A stretch of DNA of 64,000 nucleotides, taken from contig CAWIHK010000001.1 of assembly GCA_963835935.1 (NCBI GenBank), positions 124,001-188,000 of the forward strand. Reading direction: 5' to 3'. Origin of the DNA: CAWIHK01 sp963835935. Its GTDB lineage: Bacteria; Bacteroidota; Ignavibacteria; UBA10030; CAVZMI01. Under the pieces are notes generated by a model. It was not told the DNA's origin. It saw nothing but the letters and a program-made list of their open reading frames with translations, and did not search any database. A program made the translations under genes and the position numbers. This document shows positions 18,491 through 26,100 of this stretch, in pieces; positions within the stretch are counted from its first letter, which is position 1, and each line of letters starts with the position of its first letter.

Positions 18491-18541
18491 CGACAAGTAG
18501 GCATTACTATAATTAGTAATGAAATACCGGTGGACTTGTCG
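18491..18541 (+). other. Leader stem-loop before the tRNA operon
   Basis: Outer arms CGACAAGT (18491-18498) and ACTTGTCG (18534-18541) enclose an inner hairpin CATTACT/AGTAATG (18502-18521). It would be transcribed from the promoter at 18440-18467. Function unknown. Confidence 0.45.
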
Positions 18542-18595
18542 GTTGATCGTTGAAGTAGTTTACGAAAAAATTGTCCCAACAACTTTTCATACGTT

Positions 18596-18668
18596 GCTGG
18601 CGTAGCTCAGTTGGTAGAGCAGCTGACTTGTAATCAGCAGGTCACCAGTTCAAGTCTGGTCGCCAGCT
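18596..18668 (+). tRNA. tRNA-Thr (anticodon UGU)
   Basis: Full cloverleaf: acceptor GCTGGCG/CGCCAGC, D-stem GCTC/GAGC, anticodon loop CTTGTAA, T-loop TTCAAGT. The CCA end is not encoded. First gene of the Thr-Tyr-Gly-Thr set, the same order as E. coli thrU-tyrU-glyT-thrT. Confidence 0.95.
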
Positions 18669-18739
18669 CTAGAAAAAAAGTTTGTGGTATAATCAGCATG
18701 TTGTGGGTTGAAGGTAGATCTTTGGCTGAAGAGTGGAAC

Positions 18740-18823
18740 GGGCAGGTAGCGAAGTGGTTAAACGCAACAGACTGTAAATCTGTCGGTCTACGACCTTCGG
18801 AGGTTCGAATCCTTCCCTGCCCA
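18740..18823 (+). tRNA. tRNA-Tyr (anticodon GUA)
   Basis: Long-variable-arm tRNA: acceptor GGGCAGG/CCTGCCC, anticodon loop CTGTAAA, variable arm CGGTCTACGACCTTCG, T-loop TTCGAAT. Confidence 0.95.
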
Positions 18824-18902
18824 CTGGGGAATGTCGAGTGGCGAAGTTCGATTAACGAATTCAAAATATATTTATTCGGCAATCGTAATTTGAAATTTGT
18901 TT

Positions 18903-19322
18903 GCGGGAGTAACTCAGTTGGTAGAGTCACAGCCTTCCAAGTCCCGTTCCGACATACTTTACTAAAGGTAAAGTATAAGTCGGAACGAGGATCCCGTACT
19001 CGTTTCACGAGTACGGGACTGTTGGTCGCAGGTGCAGAGTTTGCGGGAGTAACTCAGTTGGTAGAGTCACAGCCTTCCAAGTCCCGTTCCGACATACTTT
19101 ACTAAAGGTAAAGTATAAGTCGGAACGAGGATCCCGTACTCGTTTCACGAGTACGGGACTGTTGGTCGCAGGTGCAGAGTTTGCGGGAGTAACTCAGTTG
19201 GTAGAGTCACAGCCTTCCAAGTCCCGTTCCGACATACTTTACTAAAGGTAAAGTATAAGTCGGAACGAGGATCCCGTACTCGTTTCACGAGTACGGGACT
19301 GTTGGTCGCAGGTGCAGAGTTT
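18903..19322 (+). repeat. Three identical 140-bp units: tRNA-Gly 5' halves interrupted by a double hairpin
   Basis: Units start at 18903, 19043 and 19183 and are base-identical. Each has 39 nt equal to the 5' half of the intact tRNA-Gly (through anticodon UCC), a 77-nt insert, and a 24-nt degenerate piece of the 3' half (CTGTTGGTCGCAGG...) lacking the T-stem partner and the acceptor 3' strand. The insert holds two strong hairpins: GTTCCGAC ... GTCGGAAC with inner ATACTTTAC/GTAAAGTAT, and TCCCGTACTCG/CGAGTACGGGA. The insertion point lies in the 3' strand of the anticodon stem, between G39 and the following C. The units cannot form a tRNA. The intact gene follows directly as a fourth copy of the 5' half. 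Confidence 0.9.
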
Positions 19323-19395
19323 GCGGGAGTAACTCAGTTGGTAGAGTCACAGCCTTCCAAGCTGTTGGTCGCGGGTCCGAGTCCCGTCTCCCGCT
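19323..19395 (+). tRNA. tRNA-Gly (anticodon UCC), intact copy
   Basis: Acceptor GCGGGAG/CTCCCGC, D-stem ACTC/GAGT, anticodon arm ACAGC CTTCCAA GCTGT, T-arm GCGGG TCCGAGT CCCGT. Only this copy after the 140-bp array has both halves. Three identical 5' halves upstream could compete for pairing with its 3' half in the precursor RNA. Confidence 0.93.
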
Positions 19396-19458
19396 CAATG
19401 GAATGGAGAATTGAGATTTTAGAATTTAGAAAATTAAATCTAAAATCTTAATTCTATT

Positions 19459-19513
19459 GCGGGAGTGACTGTTGGTCGTCCCGCCGAAGCGGAGCGTAGG
19501 CGGGTCTCCCGCT
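19459..19513 (+). pseudogene. tRNA-Gly remnant with a palindrome in place of the T-arm
   Basis: Starts GCGGGAGT and ends TCTCCCGCT like the intact tRNA-Gly and keeps GACTGTTGGTCG from the anticodon/variable region. It has lost the D-arm and the 5' anticodon strand. Where the T-arm should be lies CCCGCC ... GGCGGG, a palindrome with a 13-base loop. Confidence 0.7.
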
Positions 19514-19595
19514 TGAAAAAGATGAGTGACGATTTTCGAATGTCGAGTTGGGAAGTGATGTTCGTAATTCGTAGTTCGACATTTGAAATTCACAA

Positions 19596-19668
<73 letters not shown>

Positions 19669-19709
19669 CACAAAAAACAATTTATGCTTCATAGAAAACG
19701 GAGTCGGTT

Positions 19710-19859
19710 GTGAGAGACATCATTACTTTAGAATGCACGGAATGCAAGCGTCGTAATTACTCGACGACCAAAAACAAGAAAAAACAATCTGGACGCGTCG
19801 AGTATAAAAAATATTGTCGTTATTGTGGTAAACATACCCCACATAAAGAAACTAAATAA
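19710..19859 (+). CDS. rpmG: 50S ribosomal protein L33
   Basis: 49 residues from GTG at 19710, with CGGAG 6 bases upstream. The zinc-ribbon form is visible: CTECKRRNY near residue 9 and YCRYCGKHTPH near 36, i.e. two CxxC pairs. It stands between two tRNA genes (Thr and Trp), the usual rpmG-trnW-secE arrangement. Confidence 0.93.
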   Translation: MRDIITLECTECKRRNYSTTKNKKKQSGRVEYKKYCRYCGKHTPHKETK

Positions 19860-19885
19860 TCACGCTGTTTGAAAGTTTCGCTCAC

Positions 19886-19958
19886 ACGTCAGTAGCTTAA
19901 TTGGTAGAGCAGCGGTCTCCAAAACCGCAGGTTGGGGGTTCGAGTCCCTCCTGACGTG
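19886..19958 (+). tRNA. tRNA-Trp (anticodon CCA)
   Basis: Acceptor ACGTCAG/CTGACGT with discriminator G, D-arm GCTTAATTGGTAGAGC, anticodon loop TCTCCAAAA region, T-loop TTCGAGT. It lies 51 bases before secE, so it is processed from the same transcript. Confidence 0.95.
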
Positions 19959-20009
19959 CATCCATCAAATAAAAAAAGCGGAATGATAGCCAGCGAAGGC
20001 AGGTGAAAA

Positions 20010-20192
20010 ATGAAAGAAAAAATTATAACGTTTGTTACCGAGGTCGTGAAAGAGATGCAGAAGGTAACATGGCCTAAAAGAAACGAACTGTATGAAACAA
20101 CAAGCATCACTATCGCGGTGTGCTTGGTCATCGCGGCGTTTATCTATGGTATAGATACAATTGTCAGCCAGTTGTTGAAATTTATTCTTTAA
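20010..20192 (+). CDS. secE: Preprotein translocase subunit SecE
   Basis: 60 residues, the short single-span form. An amphipathic helix with the signature EVVKEMQKVTWPKRNEL (residues 11-27) is followed by one membrane span (about 32-54). It clamps SecY in the inner-membrane translocon; secY is at 45131. AGGTG ribosome site. 25 bases before nusG. Confidence 0.95.
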   Translation: MKEKIITFVTEVVKEMQKVTWPKRNELYETTSITIAVCLVIAAFIYGIDTIVSQLLKFIL

Positions 20193-20217
20193 AATAATCC
20201 GGAAGGTTGAATCGACC

Positions 20218-20751
20218 GTGGAAAAAAAGTGGTATGTGGTCCGCACTTATTCGGGACACGAAAATAAGGTGAGGAATTACATTCTTCATGAAGTGACCGA
20301 GCGAGGGATGGAAGAAAAAATCGGCAGTGTCATGGTTCCTTCAGAAAAAGTGTTCGAAGTGAGAGAAGGAAAGAAAAAGAGTAAAACAAAAACATTCTTT
20401 CCTGGATATATCCTTGTGGAAGCCGACATGGATCTCAAAGTTAAGGATCTCATCCTGAGTACACCTTCGGTCATGAATTTTGTCGGCCCAAAAAATTCAC
20501 CCGTTGCCCTTCAGCCGGATGAAGTCCGTCGACTCATTGGAAGAATGGAGGATAAAAAAGGTGTAGAGGTAATAGAAGCGCCTTTCCATCTTGGTGAACC
20601 GGTAAAAGTTATTGATGGACCATTTAATAATTTTTCCGGATTTGTGCAGGAAGTCCATGAAGAAAAGATGAAGTTAAAAGTGATGGTAAGTATTTTCGGA
20701 CGTAAGACTCCTGTCGAACTCGACTTCAGTCAGGTCGAAGCGGAAAAATAA
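20218..20751 (+). CDS. nusG: Transcription elongation/antitermination factor NusG
   Basis: 177 residues from GTG. The NGN domain (WYVVRTYSGHENKV at the start; FFPGYILVEADM near 61) binds the RNA polymerase clamp. The KOW domain is at about 125-175 (GEPVKVIDGPFNNFSG), which contacts S10 or Rho. The standard secE-nusG pair. The size is ordinary, without the insertions seen in some phyla. Confidence 0.97.
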   Translation: MEKKWYVVRTYSGHENKVRNYILHEVTERGMEEKIGSVMVPSEKVFEVREGKKKSKTKTFFPGYILVEADMDLKVKDLILSTPSVMNFVGPKNSPVALQPDEVRRLIGRMEDKKGVEVIEAPFHLGEPVKVIDGPFNNFSGFVQEVHEEKMKLKVMVSIFGRKTPVELDFSQVEAEK

Positions 20752-20798
20752 GATTTAGTTTTACACAAGTATCATATTTTTAGAAAGCGAGCATAGTA

Positions 20799-21224
20799 AT
20801 GGCAAAGAAGATTGCGGGTTTTATTAAACTCCAAATTCCGGCAGGACAGGCAAATCCGGCGCCGCCGGTCGGGCCAGCACTCGGACAGAAGGGTGTTAAT
20901 ATTATGGAGTTCTGCAAAACGTTCAACGCACGGACAAAAGATCAGGCAGGACTTATCATTCCAGTTGTGATTACTGTTTATTCGGATAAATCTTTCACAT
21001 TTATTACAAAAACTCCTCCAGCTTCTGTGTTGTTATTAAAAGCAGCAAAGCTTGAGAAAGGATCGCCAGAATCTAACCGGAACAAGGTCGGAAAAGTGAC
21101 GGCGAAACAAGTTCGGGAAATTGCACAACTAAAAATGCCCGACTTGAATGCCAACAATATCGAACATGCAGCAAGCATGGTGGCTGGTACTGCACGCAGT
21201 ATGGGTATTACGGTTGAAGGATAA
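20799..21224 (+). CDS. rplK: 50S ribosomal protein L11
   Basis: 141 residues, standard length. N-terminal signature IKLQIPAGQANPAPPVGPALGQ in two overlapping parts (IKLQIPAGQA; APPVGPALGQ), and the C-terminal rRNA-binding domain with NIEHAASMVAGTARSMGI. Forms the GTPase-associated centre with 23S rRNA and L10. First gene of rplKAJL; 47 bases after nusG with no terminator. Confidence 0.97.
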   Translation: MAKKIAGFIKLQIPAGQANPAPPVGPALGQKGVNIMEFCKTFNARTKDQAGLIIPVVITVYSDKSFTFITKTPPASVLLLKAAKLEKGSPESNRNKVGKVTAKQVREIAQLKMPDLNANNIEHAASMVAGTARSMGITVEG

Positions 21225-21235
21225 TTAAGTTATTC

Positions 21236-21269
21236 GTGGAAGTTCGCCGCAGGCGGACGCTCGTACCAC
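21236..21269 (+). repeat. Hairpin between rplK and rplA
   Basis: Inner arms GTTCGCC (21242-21248) and GGCGGAC (21252-21258), outer GTGG/CCAC (21236-21239, 21266-21269). It resembles dispersed short palindromes rather than a known L1 site, but its place before rplA would let it act in the message. Confidence 0.5.
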
Positions 21270-21289
21270 TATTATAGAGGGATACAAAC

Positions 21290-21979
21290 ATGAAACGAAG
21301 CAAGAGATTTAAAGCTGTTCTCACAAAAGTAGATTTGAAAAAACTCCACACAGTCGAAGAAGCGGTTGATCGGGTAAAAGAAACCGCCACAGCAAAGTTT
21401 AATGAAGCAGTCGACATTGCAGTTCGTCTAGGTGTTGACCCTAAAAAAGCCGATCAGGCTGTCCGTGGCACAGTTGCCTTGCCTCACGGAATTGGAAAAG
21501 AAGTTCGTGTGCTCGTGCTCGCGAAACCACCGAAAGACGAAGAAGCAAAAGCGGCTGGCGCCGATCATGCCGGCTTGGCGGAGTACATTCAAAAGCTTCA
21601 GACTGGCTGGACTGATATCGATGTCATCATCGCTACACCCGATGTGATGGGTGAAGTTGGCAAGCTTGGAAAGATTCTCGGGCCGCGTGGACTCATGCCA
21701 AATCCAAAGAGCGGTACGGTTACCGCTGATGTAGCAAAAGCAGTCAAAGAAGTCAAAGCGGGTAAAATTGAATTCAGAGTCGATAAGGCAGGTATTGTCC
21801 ATGCAACTGTCGGGAAGGCCAACTTTGAAAAACAAAAATTAGTGGAAAATATCAATGCATTCCTCGCGACTGTTGTTCGTTTAAGACCTGTGACTGCGAA
21901 AGGCCAGTATGTCCGAAGCATTGCAATTTCCAGCACGATGGGGCCTGGTGTAAAAATTGATCGAAATATACTCGCATAG
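21290..21979 (+). CDS. rplA: 50S ribosomal protein L1
   Basis: 229 residues. Signatures: VDIAVRLGVDPKKADQ (about 44-59), GKLGKILGPRGLMPNPKSGT (124-143) and the stalk-binding C-terminal region ending STMGPGVKIDRN. L1 builds the mobile stalk at the tRNA exit side and in many bacteria represses its own operon. A ribosome site, GAGGG, lies upstream of the ATG. Confidence 0.97.
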   Translation: MKRSKRFKAVLTKVDLKKLHTVEEAVDRVKETATAKFNEAVDIAVRLGVDPKKADQAVRGTVALPHGIGKEVRVLVLAKPPKDEEAKAAGADHAGLAEYIQKLQTGWTDIDVIIATPDVMGEVGKLGKILGPRGLMPNPKSGTVTADVAKAVKEVKAGKIEFRVDKAGIVHATVGKANFEKQKLVENINAFLATVVRLRPVTAKGQYVRSIAISSTMGPGVKIDRNILA

Positions 21980-22030
21980 AATTTTTTAATAAGGGATTTT
22001 ACGCACTCAATACTATATAAATGAAGAACC

Positions 22031-22073
22031 GTGTGATGCCTGTGGTGTGTATCGACAGGGCTTCTCATCACAC
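22031..22073 (+). promoter_or_regulatory. Candidate L10 leader (autoregulatory stem-loop)
   Basis: In the 114-base gap before rplJ, GTGTGATG (22031-22038) pairs with CATCACAC (22066-22073) and CCTGT (22039-22043) with ACAGG (22055-22059), with a one-sided bulge GGCTTCT. Position and bulged stem fit the L10(L12)4-binding leader known before rplJ. The assignment is by position and shape only. Confidence 0.55.
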
Positions 22074-22093
22074 ATAATTCTTTAGAGGAACGG

Positions 22094-22615
22094 ATGAATA
22101 AATCAGAGAAAGAACAAATCATCAATGCGATTGCTGAAAAAGTTACGCGCGCGAAAGGATTGTTCTTGACAGACTATACCGGCATTACCGTCGAACATGC
22201 GACTGAACTCCGTCGCGAATTTCGAAAAGTGAATGTCGATTATCGAGTTGTCAAAAATACGCTCGCACGTAAAGCACTCGAACAGGTGACCGGATACGAC
22301 AAAATCTATGATCGCTTGGCTGGTCCAACCGGACTTGCGATTTCGTATAATGATCCTGCCGCACCGGCGAGGGTGATTAAAAAGTTCCACGATAAACACG
22401 AGAACTTTCAGTTGAAAATTGCTGTTCTTGAAGGTTCAGTTTACGATGGAAACCGCCTGTCGGAACTTGCAGCGCTTCCATCTCGAGCAGAGATGGTTGC
22501 ATCAATACTTGGCAGTCTTGATGCACCGATAACCGGACTTGTCGGAACCATTGGTGCGGTTATGCGTGATCTTGTCAATGTTATTGATCAGATCGAAAAA
22601 CAAAAAGCGGCGTAG
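22094..22615 (+). CDS. rplJ: 50S ribosomal protein L10
   Basis: 173 residues. N-terminal part with FLTDYTGITVEHATELRREF and VDYRVVKNTLARKA contacts 23S rRNA; the C-terminal helix (about 135-173) anchors L7/L12 dimers. RBS GAGGAACGG before the ATG. Probably represses its own translation together with L7/L12 through the leader upstream. Confidence 0.97.
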   Translation: MNKSEKEQIINAIAEKVTRAKGLFLTDYTGITVEHATELRREFRKVNVDYRVVKNTLARKALEQVTGYDKIYDRLAGPTGLAISYNDPAAPARVIKKFHDKHENFQLKIAVLEGSVYDGNRLSELAALPSRAEMVASILGSLDAPITGLVGTIGAVMRDLVNVIDQIEKQKAA

Positions 22616-22666
22616 CATTATTCAACGAATTGAAAAGAAGAAAATTAATTATAAGGAGATATCGCA

Positions 22667-23044
22667 ATGTCAGTCGTTGCAGAATTAGTCGAGAAAATTG
22701 AAAAACTTACACTGCTCGAAGCAGCAGAATTGAAAAAAGCTCTTGAAGAAAAATTTGGTGTAACAGCCGCTGCACCGGTTGTTATGGCCGGAGGCGGAGC
22801 GCCGGCAGCAGCAGCTCCGGTTGTTGAAGAGAAAACCGAATTTACGGTTTTTCTCGCCGATGCTGGCGCACAAAAAATAAATGTAATTAAAGTTGTTCGT
22901 GCTGCTACAGGTCTTGGTTTGAAAGAAGCCAAAGATCTAGTAGACGGTGCACCGAAACCGGTGAAAGAAGGCGTTAACAAGGACGAAGCTCAGAAATTGA
23001 AAAAGGAACTCGAAGACGCCGGCGCGAAGGTTGAGCTTAAATAA
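22667..23044 (+). CDS. rplL: 50S ribosomal protein L7/L12
   Basis: 125 residues in three parts: dimerisation helices 1-32, Ala/Gly/Pro-rich hinge about 37-55 (VVMAGGGAPAAAAPVV), and factor-binding domain with KINVIKVVRAATGLGLKEAK. Recruits EF-Tu and EF-G to the ribosome. A strong AAGGAG precedes the ATG, in line with the higher copy number of this protein. Confidence 0.97.
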   Translation: MSVVAELVEKIEKLTLLEAAELKKALEEKFGVTAAAPVVMAGGGAPAAAAPVVEEKTEFTVFLADAGAQKINVIKVVRAATGLGLKEAKDLVDGAPKPVKEGVNKDEAQKLKKELEDAGAKVELK

Positions 23045-23074
23045 TCGCAACGGAAGTGTAATGAAAATGTGGAT

Positions 23075-23122
23075 AAGCCGATCCTGCTGGTTGAACACCG
23101 GGTGTCGGCTTACTCCCTTTTT
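23075..23122 (+). terminator. Attenuator-like hairpin between rplL and rpoB
   Basis: AAGCCGA (23075-23081) pairs with TCGGCTT (23105-23111), followed within seven bases by TTTTT. It sits in the 137-base gap where many bacteria partly terminate transcription, so that ribosomal protein genes exceed rpoBC in expression. Confidence 0.5.
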
Positions 23123-23181
23123 ACGCTCAAATGGTTGATCACATGAAGATCATAAGTGTTTAACGACAAGGAGCGGTAAAC

Positions 23182-26100
23182 TTGAAAACAATGTCTACGA
23201 GTGGTAATGGAACAGGAAGGATTTCCTTTGCGAAAATCCCGAATGTCATAGAATATCCCGATCTTTTAAACGTCCAGTTGGATTCTTTCCGGACTTTTCT
23301 GCAGGAAGAAGTTACTCCATCCCGACGAAAGAGCAGAGGGCTGCAACAGGTTTTCGAGATGAATTTTCCGATAACTGATTCAAAGGAAAATTATATTCTC
23401 GAATTTGTAGAATACTATATTGAAAAACCAAAATATACAGTAATCGAATGCCGCGAGCGTGGTTTGACGTACGCGGTTCCCTTGAAAGCAAAATTACGGC
23501 TTTCAACAAAATCGGAAGACGGTAAAGGTTATGTAGATACAATAGAACAAGAAGTGTATCTCGGAAATCTTCCGTACATGACCGAACGCGGAACTTTCAT
23601 CATTAACGGGGCTGAGCGTGTAATCGTCAGCCAGTTGCATCGGTCTCCTGGTGTGTTTTTTGGCGAGTCGGTTCATCCGAATGGAACGCCGATGTATTCT
23701 GCCCGAATAATTCCGTTCCGCGGATCATGGGTGGAATTTACGACTGATATTTCGAATGTCATGTACGCTTACATCGACCGGAAGAAAAAATTCCCGGTCA
23801 CAACACTTCTTCGTGCGCTTGGTTATTCATCCGACGACGAGATTCTGGAACTCTTCGGACTTGTCGAAGAAATCGACGTTCGGAAAGTAGATCTTCGTGA
23901 TCATATGAATCGCATCATCTGTTCCGATGTTGTCGACAAGAAAACCGGCGAAATCTTCATCAATAAAGATACTGTGCTCACGGAAGATGTAGTAAAGAAA
24001 ATTAAAAAGTCGGATGTTAAGAAACTTCGGTTACTCCAGAGTGAAGGCAACGCTACCGATGGTTCGGTAATTGCCAACACGATTCAAAAAGATACAGCCC
24101 GCTCCGATGAAGAAGCTCTCGAAGCTATTTATCGCCAGCTCCGTTCGGGTGACGCGCCTGATCTTGATTCTGCTAAAAATTTGATTGACCGTCTCTTCTT
24201 CAACCCGAAGCGATATGATCTTGGTGATGTCGGCCGGTACCGGATGAATGAAAAACTTGGGCTCGATATTCCTGCTACTGTCACGACACTCACGAAAGAA
24301 GATATAGTTTCTATTATTAATTACTTGATCGAACTACAGCAGGCTAAAAGAACAGTTGATGACATCGACCATCTTGGCAATCGCCGTGTTCGTACAGTAG
24401 GTGAACAGCTTGCAGCGCAATTTAATGTCGGACTTGCAAGAATGACTCGTACTATCCGTGAACGTATGAACCTTCGCGATACGGAAGCATTCACTCCTCA
24501 AGATCTTGTGAATGCCAGAACGATCTCAAGCGTTATTAACGCATTCTTCGGAACGAATCAGTTATCTCAGTTTATGGATCAGACGAATCCCCTCGCCGAG
24601 ATTACACACAAACGGCGTATGTCGGCACTCGGGCCGGGTGGTTTGACGCGCGAACGTGCAGGTTTTGAAGTACGCGACGTCCATTACACTCATTACGGCC
24701 GTCTCTGCCCGATTGAAACACCGGAAGGTCCGAATATCGGACTTATTTCTTCTCTTTGCATTCATGCACGAGTGAACGAATTCGGTTTCATCGAATCTCC
24801 ATATCGCAAAGTGAAGAATGGAAAAGTTACTGAGGACATCGAGTATTTAACTGCCGAACGAGAAGATGAATGCACTATCGGCCAGGCGAATGCGCGCATC
24901 GATGAGAAGGGGAAGTTTCTGAACGATAGAATCAAAGCTCGATTCCGATCTGACTATCCTGTAAAGAAACCTGATGAATTGGATTATATGGACGTTGCCC
25001 CGAACCAAATCGTGAGTGCAGCGGCGGCTTTGATCCCATTCCTCGAACATGATGACGCCAACCGCGCGCTGATGGGATCGAACATGCAACGTCAAGCGGT
25101 GCCATTGTTGCGTCCGGAAACTCCGTTTGTCGGAACCGGCCTTGAAGAAAAAATCGGAAGAGACTCGCGGACAATGACCATAGCAGAACGAAATGGAACG
25201 GTCGTTGAAGTCGATGCTAACCGTATCGTAGTTGAATACGATATAGATGAAAATAGCACAGAAGCTATCACTAGTTTCCAGGATAAAAAACGCGTAGAGT
25301 ACCGGCTGACGAAATTTTTCCGAACGAATCAAGACACATGTATAAATCAAACTGTTCGGGTGATGGAAGGTCAGCGTGTGAAAAAAGGCGAAGTGCTTGC
25401 CGATGGTTGTGCAACCGAGGAAGGCGAACTTGCTCTCGGACGCAATGTTCTCGTCGCCTTTATGCCGTGGCGCGGTTACAATTTTGAAGACGCAATCGTG
25501 ATTAGCGAACGTGTAGTCTCGGAAGATATTTATTCTTCTATCCATATTGAAGAATTCGAACTGCAGGTTCGCGACACCAAACGCGGAGAAGAAGAACTCA
25601 CACGTGAAATTCCAAATGTGAGCGAAGAAGCTACAAAAGATTTGGATGAAAACGGAATCGTTCGTGTCGGTGCTGAAGTTCGTGAAGGTGATATCTTAAT
25701 TGGAAAGATAACTCCAAAAGGTGAAACCGATCCAACACCGGAAGAAAAATTATTGAAAGCTATTTTTGGTGAAAAAGCTGGAGATGTAAAGGATGCATCA
25801 TTAAAAGCTCCTCCAGGTATGAAAGGTATTGTCATTTCAACCAAACTTTTCTCGCGCAAAAAGAAAGATGCAAATGCGAAAAAGGAGGACAAGAAGCGTC
25901 TAGATGGACTCGAGAAGATGCGTAAAAAAGATTTGAAAGAATTGAATGATAAACTTGCAGACAAACTTGGACGTGTGCTCGATGGCGACAAGTCGGTTGG
26001 TGTTCGCGATATCGACGGCAATGTGGTCTTTCGTGCAGGGACTCAACTCCGCGAGGAATTGTTCCTATCATGCGAAGTGCTCAATAAGCTTGACGCTACA

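Noticed and set aside
18903..19042. Self-splicing or BHB-type tRNA intron in the anticodon arm
   Set aside because: The insert is two simple hairpins, the exon 3' half is truncated and diverged, and no group I core or endonuclease frame is present.
18611..19105. Long frame over the tRNA genes, and the - strand frame 18634-19008
   Set aside because: Both run through tRNA-Thr, tRNA-Tyr and the tRNA-Gly repeat units; they are by-products of structured RNA genes.
18903..19322. CRISPR-like repeat array
   Set aside because: The units are directly abutting, 140 bp long and fully identical with no variable spacers; they derive from tRNA-Gly.
24847..25545. 232-codon frame on the - strand inside rpoB
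   Set aside because: Opposite to a strongly conserved gene, with no ribosome site and no recognisable product; a shadow frame.
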